NCBI GenBank assembly: GCA_017502425.1
Contig: JAFVVB010000100.1
Span: forward strand, 1-8,133
DNA from: Ruminococcus sp.
GTDB lineage: Bacteria; Bacillota; Clostridia; Oscillospirales; Acutalibacteraceae
DNA: 8,133 nt
Direction of reading: 5' to 3'
In this document: positions 1 to 4,308 of the stretch, in pieces
Numbering within the stretch: the stretch's first letter is position 1
Layout of the letters: every line of letters starts with the position of its first letter
Program-made: the position numbers and the translations under genes
Notes under the pieces: model-generated
Seen by the model: the letters and a program-made list of their open reading frames with translations, nothing else
What the model was told of the DNA's origin: nothing
Database searches by the model: none

Positions 1-1
1 A

Positions 2-457
2 ATCGTTGGTCTTACAGACGAGAAGAGAAAAGTTGTTGTTACAGGTCTTGAGATGTTCAGAAAGACTCTTGACTATGCTGAGGCAGGCGACAACGTAGGT
101 GTACTCCTCCGTGGTGTTCAGAGAACAGACATCGAAAGAGGTCAGGTACTTGCTAAGCCAGGTACAATCAAACCTCACACAAAGTTCCGTGGTCAGGTTT
201 ACGTTCTTACTAAGGACGAGGGTGGCCGTCATACACCATTCTTCAACAACTACCGTCCACAGTTCTACTTCAGAACAACTGACGTTACAGGTACTATCTC
301 TCTTCCAGAAGGCACAGAAATGTGCATGCCTGGTGATAACGTAGAGATGGACGTTGAGCTTATCACTCCTATCGCTATCGAAGTTGGTCTTCGTTTCGCT
401 ATCCGTGAAGGCGGTAGAACAGTAGGTTCAGGCGCAGTTATCGCTATTAACGAATAA
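2..457 (+). CDS. tuf: Elongation factor Tu, C-terminal part (5' end outside window)
   Basis: EF-Tu is the cytoplasmic GTPase that delivers aminoacyl-tRNA to the ribosome. The frame is open from base 2 to the TAA at 455-457 and gives the last 151 residues, which cover most of domain II and all of domain III; the GTP-binding domain lies upstream of the window. Near-invariant EF-Tu stretches are present: VGVLLRG, ERGQVLAKPGTIKPHTKF, KDEGGRHTPFF, YRPQFYFRTTDVTG and GLRFAIREGGRTVGSG. The C-terminus has the usual length. Codon use is strongly biased (GGT, CTT and CGT are frequent), as expected of a very highly expressed gene and unlike the genes that follow. It is followed by a hairpin and an intrinsic terminator, so it is the last gene of its transcript. 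The family call is near certain; whether the genome has one or two tuf copies cannot be seen here. Confidence 0.98.
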   Translation: MVGLTDEKRKVVVTGLEMFRKTLDYAEAGDNVGVLLRGVQRTDIERGQVLAKPGTIKPHTKFRGQVYVLTKDEGGRHTPFFNNYRPQFYFRTTDVTGTISLPEGTEMCMPGDNVEMDVELITPIAIEVGLRFAIREGGRTVGSGAVIAINE

Positions 458-488
458 TTTCAGACCTAAGGACTATCCTTAACTGAAA
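458..488 (+). other. Hairpin in tuf 3' UTR
   Basis: Directly after the tuf stop, TTTCAG (458-463) can pair with CTGAAA (483-488), and TAAGGA (467-472) with TCCTTA (476-481), leaving a 3-nt loop and a small internal loop. No T-run follows, so it is not itself a terminator. It may stabilise the tuf mRNA 3' end or serve as a processing site; this role is inference. Confidence 0.5.
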
Positions 489-507
489 CTCAATATCAAA
501 GCAGTTT

Positions 508-540
508 GTGGCTCACCTTTTTGGTGAGCCACTTTTTTTT
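508..540 (+). terminator. Intrinsic terminator of tuf
   Basis: A perfect 10-bp stem GTGGCTCACC (508-517) / GGTGAGCCAC (523-532) with a TTTTT loop is followed by eight Ts (533-540). This is a classic strong Rho-independent terminator, as expected after a highly transcribed gene, and it insulates the next gene. Confidence 0.95.
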
Positions 541-542
541 GC

Positions 543-571
543 TTGAAAAGGACGTGTTATAGTGTTAAAAT
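543..571 (+). promoter_or_regulatory. Predicted sigma-A promoter of lipoprotein gene
   Basis: TTGAAA (543-548, 5/6 to consensus) and TAAAAT (566-571, 5/6) are separated by exactly 17 bp. A TG dinucleotide at 563-564 makes an extended -10. The start site is expected near 578, leaving a leader of about 20 nt that carries the ribosome binding site. This excludes the in-frame ATG at 572 as the translation start. Confidence 0.75.
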
Positions 572-598
572 ATGAGTATCAAAACTTTGGAGGTTGCT

Positions 599-1345
599 AT
601 GAAAAGGTCATTTTTACTGGTTTTAGTTACTTTATTTATGTTTTCAATACTCAGCGGATGTTCAGATAGTACTTCAAAAACACCTATCAGTTCCGATGTT
701 TACGTAAATGATACTGATGCTGACGTGAATACCGATATTGCCGATAACTCTTTATATAAACCGATAGTCGAAGAAATTATATCAGCACAGCAGAGCAAAG
801 GATTTGCGCTTTCATACGGAACTATATATGATGTTGATTCTAACGGTGTAGATGAGCTTATTATGATGTACGATAAAGATAATGTGTCGCTCCAAGGGGG
901 AGAATCATACGGAAGCTGTATGGTTTACAGTGTTTACACTTTAAAAGACGGTGAGGTAGAAAATCTCATAAACGAAGAGATGTTATATGTGCTGGCAGGT
1001 GGACCTCAGGGCGAGGTGTCAGTATTAAATGACAATGGGCAAACTCTTCTTGGCTTTAAATACAGCGAAATTGACCCTCTCAATAATACACTTTATACCG
1101 AGGGTAAGTGGGATATTTACTCACTAAACGATGCTGATATTAAGAATGAAAAAGAAGTTGAGTACGGTTACGAGTCATCAAGCGATTTATCTACGATAAT
1201 TTACAGCAACAGTGAGGTTACTATAAACGGCTCTTCCGATAAATACGAGAATTTTGAGAAATGGCTCAACGGCTGTAATCCTCAGGTTATCCTCAGCACA
1301 ACGGACGAAAGCTTAACACTCGAGAATTTATTACCTAAGCTATGA
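599..1345 (+). CDS. Secreted lipoprotein, function unknown
   Basis: This is a 248-residue predicted lipoprotein. The N-terminus MKRSF is followed by a hydrophobic stretch and the lipobox LSGC, with lipidated Cys21, so the mature protein should be anchored to the outer face of the membrane. The start at 599 is chosen over the in-frame ATG at 572 because GGAGG (589-593) lies 5 nt before it and the signal peptide starts there. A Ser/Thr/Asp-rich linker (about 22-50) precedes the folded part. Residues 78-87 (DVDSNGVDEL) match the DxDxNGxxEL pattern common in secreted clostridial proteins, which resembles a calcium loop or FG-GAP-like turn; metal binding is inference. No enzyme motif is recognised. 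The gene is monocistronic, with its own promoter (543-571) and terminator (1351-1379). The lipoprotein call is confident; the function is unknown. Confidence 0.9.
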   Translation: MKRSFLLVLVTLFMFSILSGCSDSTSKTPISSDVYVNDTDADVNTDIADNSLYKPIVEEIISAQQSKGFALSYGTIYDVDSNGVDELIMMYDKDNVSLQGGESYGSCMVYSVYTLKDGEVENLINEEMLYVLAGGPQGEVSVLNDNGQTLLGFKYSEIDPLNNTLYTEGKWDIYSLNDADIKNEKEVEYGYESSSDLSTIIYSNSEVTINGSSDKYENFEKWLNGCNPQVILSTTDESLTLENLLPKL

Positions 1346-1350
1346 TAAAA

Positions 1351-1379
1351 CGCCACACATTAAGTGTGGCGCTTTTTTA
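1351..1379 (+). terminator. Intrinsic terminator after lipoprotein gene
   Basis: An 8-bp perfect stem CGCCACAC (1351-1358) / GTGTGGCG (1364-1371) with an ATTAA loop is followed by CTTTTTT (1372-1378). It lies 5 nt after the TGA stop at 1343-1345. Confidence 0.93.
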
Positions 1380-1417
1380 TTATAAGTCTCGAATGAATTG
1401 TAGTAAAACTATGTTTA

Positions 1418-1446
1418 TTGATTTGAGTAAAAAGATATGTTAATAT
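1418..1446 (+). promoter_or_regulatory. Predicted promoter of TPR-like protein gene
   Basis: TTGATT (1418-1423, 4/6) and TAATAT (1441-1446, 4/6) are 17 bp apart, and TGT at 1438-1440 makes an extended -10. The hexamers are weak but the spacing and the TG motif match the other promoters in this window. The start site is expected near 1453, just upstream of the GGAGG at 1459-1463. Confidence 0.5.
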
Positions 1447-1470
1447 ATTTTTATTATTGGAGGTCCTTAA

Positions 1471-2373
1471 ATGACTGAGCAGGAATTTATAAAAGAATTT
1501 AACAGACGTAAGTTTTACTATCTTGAGTATAATAACTCCATGTACGCTGAGCTTCTGAATTATGTTAAAGATAATTATAATTGCGTTTCAGATGAGGAGC
1601 GTTCTGAGTTTTTAGATGAAATGGCAGATGTATCTGTCGCTAATCTTGATAAACTAGTAGATGAAAGATTTTATGCTAAAGTTCAAGAGTATGCAAATAC
1701 TCTGGATTCGAGTAAGTACTATTACTATGAAAAGGTAAATGAATTCATCGATGAGCTCGAAAAAGAGCATCCTCTCAATAGCTCTTTAATTGTTTGCAGG
1801 ATAATTTACAGCGAAAAGTACAAGGGTTTTAAAGTAGATAAATCTTTGAGCTATGAAGACAATATACGTAGAATAGCAGAATGCTATGAAGCTGATGATG
1901 ATTATGATAATGCACATAAGGTGTATTGTTTTCTTGGTGATTATAAAAGCGCCAGAAGAGTCCGATATACTCAGGCAAAGAATTCATTCTATGATGATGA
2001 TTTTGAGAATGCTAATTATTACTTTCGATGCGCTCTTGATTATGATGATGCTCCACTATACGTTATGTATACAGAAAATGAACCGACGGAGCACGAACGC
2101 TTTAAAAAAGAAGTCGAGAGGGATTATTTATGCAAGCGTTTGAGAGAATTACAGCCTAAGCTTTACGATGAGTATATTGAGCTGTTTGAGAAAAACGAGC
2201 AAAAACCGTCACCACGTTTAAGAAAAAAGCTCAGCAAGCTTTACGATAAGCTGTATGAATATGTGCCTACTCTTGATGATGAGTTGGTTGAACGCTATCG
2301 TGACAAGGTAGGCGAAGATATTGTATTATCGTGGCTGGGCGATTTACCTGTCATTCATGTGCACGATAAATGA
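1471..2373 (+). CDS. Acidic TPR-like helical protein, function unknown
   Basis: This 300-residue protein has no signal peptide or membrane segment and is probably cytoplasmic. It is rich in Asp, Glu, Lys and Tyr and looks all-helical. Residues about 143-196 contain two similar units ending in LGDYKSA (155-161) and LDYDDAP (189-195), each preceded by a Y/F-rich helix pair. This matches the loose TPR/Sel1-like pattern 'Y..A..lf..LgdY.dA' common in Firmicutes proteins of unknown role and suggests a protein-protein interaction scaffold; this is inference from pattern, with no domain search run. The start is well supported: GGAGG (1459-1463) is 7 nt upstream and a promoter precedes it. No terminator is visible between its stop and the DUF1292 gene 67 nt downstream, so some read-through is possible. 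The gene is certainly real; no function is assigned. Confidence 0.85.
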   Translation: MTEQEFIKEFNRRKFYYLEYNNSMYAELLNYVKDNYNCVSDEERSEFLDEMADVSVANLDKLVDERFYAKVQEYANTLDSSKYYYYEKVNEFIDELEKEHPLNSSLIVCRIIYSEKYKGFKVDKSLSYEDNIRRIAECYEADDDYDNAHKVYCFLGDYKSARRVRYTQAKNSFYDDDFENANYYFRCALDYDDAPLYVMYTENEPTEHERFKKEVERDYLCKRLRELQPKLYDEYIELFEKNEQKPSPRLRKKLSKLYDKLYEYVPTLDDELVERYRDKVGEDIVLSWLGDLPVIHVHDK

Positions 2374-2382
2374 TGATAACAC

Positions 2383-2411
2383 TTGAAATAAATAAAGAAA
2401 TGGTGTATCCT
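2383..2411 (+). promoter_or_regulatory. Possible promoter of DUF1292-lipoprotein pair
   Basis: TTGAAA (2383-2388, 5/6) and TATCCT (2406-2411, 4/6) are 17 bp apart in the short gap after the preceding gene. The start site would be near 2418, about 10 nt before the AGGAGG at 2427-2432. The -10 is only moderate, so co-transcription from upstream is the alternative. Confidence 0.45.
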
Positions 2412-2440
2412 TGTAACATCACAAATAGGAGGAATTTACT

Positions 2441-2731
2441 ATGTTAAATAACGAAGATATGATTCAGGAATATGAACCACAGATTATCACTTTAGAGGAT
2501 AATGAAGGTAACGAGGTTGAGTTCGAGCTTTTAGACGTAGTTGAGTACGAGAGCGAGGAGTATATCGTGCTTATCGAGAACAACGAGGAAGCTCAGGACG
2601 TAGTTATACTGAAAATCGAGAGCGTTGACGATGAAACCGAGAACTATGTCGGAATTGATGACGAAGAGCTGCTTTCAGCTGTTTTTGAAACATTCAAGGA
2701 GAAATATAAGGATGAATTCGACTTTGAGTAA
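2441..2731 (+). CDS. DUF1292 family protein
   Basis: This is a 96-residue, strongly acidic, small cytoplasmic protein. Residues 15-45 (ITLEDNEGNEVEFELLDVVEYESEEYIVL) show, in two parts, the family signature 'ItL.De.GnE.eFe.ld' and 'ye..eYvvL', followed by a beta strand with VVILKI (54-59) and a C-terminal helix after GIDDEELLSAVFETF (71-85). The length is typical of DUF1292 (B. subtilis YrzB-like) proteins, whose role is not established. In many Firmicutes this family sits beside ireB and the yrrK Holliday-junction resolvase homologue; here it is paired instead with a lipoprotein gene. AGGAGG (2427-2432) lies 8 nt before the ATG. The last 20 nt overlap the start of the lipoprotein gene in another frame. 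Confidence 0.9.
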   Translation: MLNNEDMIQEYEPQIITLEDNEGNEVEFELLDVVEYESEEYIVLIENNEEAQDVVILKIESVDDETENYVGIDDEELLSAVFETFKEKYKDEFDFE

Positions 2732-3176
2732 GATTTTAAGAGCTGCACTTGCACTTATACTGTGTCTGTGTATGTGTTTTATGCTTTGTTCTTGTAAGAA
2801 AAAAGCGGATAAACTCGACGTTGAGGAAATCAGCCAGATTTGTGTAAAAGGTGCTTTATATGAGAGCTGGATGTGTAACTTCACCGACGATGAGTTTATA
2901 AGCGAAATGGTAAAGATGTATAACGGAATCCGTTACGAAAAAAGTGAAGAAGCCGTTAATATGATGGACGCAGAAAAGGTCTATTCGCTGACATTTTATA
3001 ACGATGACGAGACTGTCGCTACTTTTATCGTAGATGTTAATAAAAACTGTTCTTTCGAAGCAGGCGGGGAGTCATACCACATCGTGTCCGACTTTGACTT
3101 TGAAGAATTATCAAAAATGATAAATGATCAGAAAACTGAGCTGAAATCAAGCATAGCTACACCTGATCAAAAATAA
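2712..3176 (+). CDS. Small lipoprotein, function unknown
   Basis: This is a 154-residue predicted lipoprotein. The ATG at 2712 lies inside the end of the DUF1292 gene (20-nt overlap, +1 frame), with AGGAG (2697-2701) 10 nt upstream. This start gives a clean signal peptide: charged SKILR, a hydrophobic segment (11-25), then the lipobox LCSC with lipidated Cys28 and a KKK flank. A start further upstream would put a charged, unlikely N-terminus before the signal. The signal segment is unusually Cys-rich (Cys18, 20, 22, 26, 28). The mature part is a small alpha/beta domain of about 110 residues: a 'VEEISQICV' strand/helix, a paired helix around 60-70, then strands 'VYSLTFYNDDETVATFIVD' and a final helix (FEELSKMIND). 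No named family is recognised. The overlap implies translational coupling with the DUF1292 protein. The gene ends at a bidirectional terminator. Confidence 0.85.
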   Translation: MNSTLSKILRAALALILCLCMCFMLCSCKKKADKLDVEEISQICVKGALYESWMCNFTDDEFISEMVKMYNGIRYEKSEEAVNMMDAEKVYSLTFYNDDETVATFIVDVNKNCSFEAGGESYHIVSDFDFEELSKMINDQKTELKSSIATPDQK

Positions 3177-3182
3177 AGCGAA

Positions 3183-3214
3183 AAAAAAGAGCATTCGTAT
3201 GAATGCTCTTTTTT
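3183..3214. terminator. Bidirectional intrinsic terminator
   Basis: GAGCATTC (3189-3196) pairs perfectly with GAATGCTC (3201-3208) around a GTAT loop. The stem is flanked by a run of As on the left (3181-3188) and six Ts on the right (3209-3214), so RNA from either strand has a stem followed by a U-tract. It serves the lipoprotein gene on plus and queT on minus. The queT stop codon (3215-3213) overlaps the edge of the structure. Confidence 0.93.
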
Positions 3215-3749
3215 AGTGTAATTTATGAATTTTATTGAAAAAATCAAGGTGTACGAGTAGTTTGTAAAAACCGAATCCGATAATCACGCACACGATGAAT
3301 TCACCCAGCGCTACCGTAAGACTCTGATATAAAAAGCTTCCTATGTGGAAAGGTCCTTCGATTAAGAATATCTCAAGCTCTAAAGCTATGATGATTCCGT
3401 TAGATAATACCGGCATGAAAAGCGAAAGTAACGGAACGCCTTTGAGTCTAATGCTCTTGAACCTATACATGAGTGCTACTGCTAAAAATGTCGCAAATGT
3501 GCCGAAAATAGTGTCCAGCGGTAAAGCAGAAGAGCTCATGATGTTTGAAATAAGAGTGCCGACAGTAAGTCCCCACACAGCAGAAGGGGTGAAAACTGCT
3601 AAGACACACAGCACCTCGGATAATCTCAGTTGGATAGCCATGGAGGTTGTACCTGGAACCATAAATTCCTGAGCATAGGTGAGAACGATATAAAGTGCTG
3701 CTATCATCGAACCCTCAACCAGATAGTAAACCCTGTTATTTTTCTTCAT
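3213..3749 (-). CDS. queT: QueT family queuosine-precursor transporter (ECF S-component)
   Basis: This 178-residue integral membrane protein matches the QueT family (PF06177). QueT proteins are substrate-binding S-components of energy-coupling-factor transporters that import precursors of the tRNA nucleoside queuosine. Family features seen: a short basic N-terminus (MKKNNR), a first membrane helix with EGSMIAALYIVLTYAQ (12-27), the hallmark IQLRLSEVLCVL and FTPSAVWGLTVGTLISNI (39-70), DTIFGTFAT (79-87), and LYQSLTVALGEFI (140-152). About five to six hydrophobic helices are visible, and the length is normal. AGAGG (3764-3760) lies 10 nt before the ATG. The gene is alone, with its own promoter and a leader resembling a preQ1 riboswitch; the shared ECF energising module must be encoded elsewhere. 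The family call is strong, while substrate identity rests on family knowledge plus the leader. Confidence 0.9.
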   Translation of the reverse strand: MKKNNRVYYLVEGSMIAALYIVLTYAQEFMVPGTTSMAIQLRLSEVLCVLAVFTPSAVWGLTVGTLISNIMSSSALPLDTIFGTFATFLAVALMYRFKSIRLKGVPLLSLFMPVLSNGIIIALELEIFLIEGPFHIGSFLYQSLTVALGEFIVCVIIGFGFYKLLVHLDFFNKIHKLH

Positions 3750-3767
3750 ATTAATTTTTCCTCTTTT

Positions 3768-3807
3768 ACTTAGTTTTGTTTAAAGTCAGGAAGTTTTCGA
3801 ACTGACT
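3768..3807 (-). promoter_or_regulatory. Candidate preQ1-I-like riboswitch in queT leader
   Basis: Read on the minus strand, a 6-bp stem P1 AGTCAG (3807-3802) / CTGACT (3789-3784) encloses a 12-nt loop that begins TTC and ends in C (3790). It is followed by an A-rich tail TTAAACAAAACTAAG, close in sequence and position to the AUAAAAAACUAAG tail of known preQ1-I aptamers. Loop length, the first U and the last C (the position of the preQ1-pairing C) agree with the Bacillus aptamer as remembered. The pseudoknot P2 is not canonical: here loop ACTT (3794-3791) can pair with tail AAGT (3771-3768), 4 nt before the AGAGG site. Translational control by hiding the ribosome binding site is therefore plausible. 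The queT context supports the call; the divergent loop lowers it. Confidence 0.6.
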
Positions 3808-3814
3808 AAGGTGT

Positions 3815-3843
3815 ATTCTAGCATAAATTTACGTGGCTTTCAA
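3815..3843 (-). promoter_or_regulatory. Predicted sigma-A promoter of queT
   Basis: On the minus strand TTGAAA (3843-3838, 5/6) and TAGAAT (3820-3815, 5/6) are separated by 17 bp, with TGC immediately before the -10 (extended -10). The start site is expected at about 3808-3807, which is the first base of the leader stem AGTCAG. The transcript would therefore begin with the candidate riboswitch and have a leader of about 58 nt. Confidence 0.8.
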
Positions 3844-3850
3844 GTATCTG

Positions 3851-3860
3851 TAAAGCTTTA
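3851..3860. other. 10-bp palindrome upstream of queT promoter
   Basis: TAAAGCTTTA is a perfect palindrome placed just upstream of the queT -35 element. It could be an operator half-site cluster or chance in AT-rich DNA; nothing else supports a binding site. Confidence 0.2.
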
Positions 3861-3909
3861 TCACAGCAAAGATGTATCTTCATAAAAGTCCTGCAAACGG
3901 GAATAATCC

Positions 3910-3938
3910 GGGGTCCCAAAAATCTGAGATTTTGGGGA
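3910..3938 (+). repeat. 29-nt hairpin module, copy A
   Basis: GGGG is followed by an 11-bp stem TCCCAAAAATC (3914-3924) / GATTTTGGGGA (3928-3938) with loop TGA and a single A.G mismatch at the fifth pair. It is 24/29 identical to copy B at 4062-4090, in the same orientation. Both copies are followed by a purine-rich AGGAGGA/GAGGACGA-type stretch. Confidence 0.7.
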
Positions 3939-4061
3939 TAGGAGGAGCAAGCCGTAAGATGTAGATTTTGCGGATAGCATAATCGAAATCGACAGGCTTT
4001 GTGACGACGCGGTTGCCGTCCCCTACGATATATTTAAGGGCTGCGCACCTCGGCAAAATTT

Positions 4062-4090
4062 GGGGTCCCCGAAATCTATGATTTAGGGGA
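4062..4090 (+). repeat. 29-nt hairpin module, copy B
   Basis: GGGG is followed by an 11-bp stem TCCCCGAAATC (4066-4076) / GATTTAGGGGA (4080-4090) with loop TAT and one G.A mismatch at the sixth pair. The sequence differs from copy A mainly in the loop and at the two pairs near the mismatch, while the fold is kept. GAGGACGA follows directly. Confidence 0.7.
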
Positions 4091-4114
4091 GAGGACGAAC
4101 CTCGACACGAGTAG

Positions 4115-4134
4115 GCAAATAACACTTTATTTGC
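4115..4134. repeat. Perfect 8-bp hairpin in intergenic element
   Basis: GCAAATAA (4115-4122) pairs with TTATTTGC (4127-4134) around a CACT loop. Neither strand has a T-run after it, so it is not an intrinsic terminator. It lies between the two GAGGACGA direct repeats. Confidence 0.65.
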
Positions 4135-4163
4135 AACGAGTACAGAGAGTGAGGACGATGTCA

Positions 4164-4302
4164 CGCCTCGTATGTTCTCGCATCTCTTTTAAATCTCTAC
4201 TGTTCCTCAGTAACGAGATAAATCAAAGAATATATGTACTCTTTGATTTTCTATCTCGTGACCTCGATCACATTGAGATTTAAAAGGCTCGAACACTCGG
4301 CG
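4164..4302. repeat. 139-nt extended imperfect hairpin with 15 x 15 central bubble
   Basis: Nested complementary arms: CGCC (4164-4167)/GGCG (4299-4302); TGTTC (4173-4177)/GAACA (4291-4295); a perfect 12-bp stem at 4186-4197/4275-4286 (CTTTTAAATCTC); an open bubble of 15 nt on each side (4198-4212, 4260-4274); 8 bp ACGAGATA (4213-4220)/TATCTCGT (4252-4259); 9 bp AATCAAAGA (4221-4229)/TCTTTGATT (4240-4248); and a 10-nt apical loop. The left bubble strand can form its own 5-bp hairpin TACTG/CAGTA. It starts 7 nt past the stop of the minus-strand operon but has no U-tract. Possible roles are a 6S-like or other structured RNA, a 3'-UTR stabiliser, or a palindromic mobile element (MITE). The structure is seen; the function is not. 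Confidence 0.6.
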
Positions 4303-4308
4303 CTTAAA

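Larger units (their letters stand above)
3880..4308. other. Gene-free structured intergenic region
   Basis: No convincing gene lies between the queT promoter region and the stop of the DUF4340 gene. The stretch is a chain of hairpins: two direct copies of a 29-nt module (3910-3938, 4062-4090), a perfect 8-bp hairpin (4115-4134) and a 139-nt extended hairpin (4164-4302). GAGGACGA also occurs twice (4091-4098, 4151-4158). Patches such as 3995-4025 and 4038-4056 look more G+C-rich than the flanks. A 94-codon minus-strand reading frame (4164-3880) runs through the first three hairpins but has no good ribosome binding site. The layout suggests an interspersed repeat (MITE- or REP-like) or a non-coding RNA locus. 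Confidence 0.5.

Noticed and set aside
572..598. In-frame ATG at 572 as start of the first lipoprotein
   Set aside because: It overlaps the predicted -10 element, has no ribosome binding site and would add residues before a proper lipoprotein signal; GGAGG and the signal peptide both point to 599.
1886..2143. Met/Ile-rich 85-aa frame
   Set aside because: Lies in another frame within the TPR-like gene and reflects its GATGAT-rich Asp codons.
2625..2711. Upstream ATG at 2625 as start of the second lipoprotein
   Set aside because: It adds 29 charged residues before the signal peptide and lies deep in the DUF1292 gene; 2712 gives a clean lipoprotein signal with AGGAG upstream.
3343..3672. 109-aa plus-strand frame
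   Set aside because: Antisense to queT, no ribosome binding site, no recognisable product.
4115..4134. Hairpin as a terminator
   Set aside because: The stem is perfect but neither strand has a T-tract after it.
3880..4164. 94-aa minus-strand protein
   Set aside because: No suitable ribosome binding site, runs through inverted repeats, and composition is not protein-like; treated as a by-product of the repeat element.
3880..4308. CRISPR array, tRNA or rRNA fragment
   Set aside because: The repeats are only two and unevenly spaced, no cloverleaf with acceptor/T-arm signature was found, and no rRNA-like conserved stretch was recognised.
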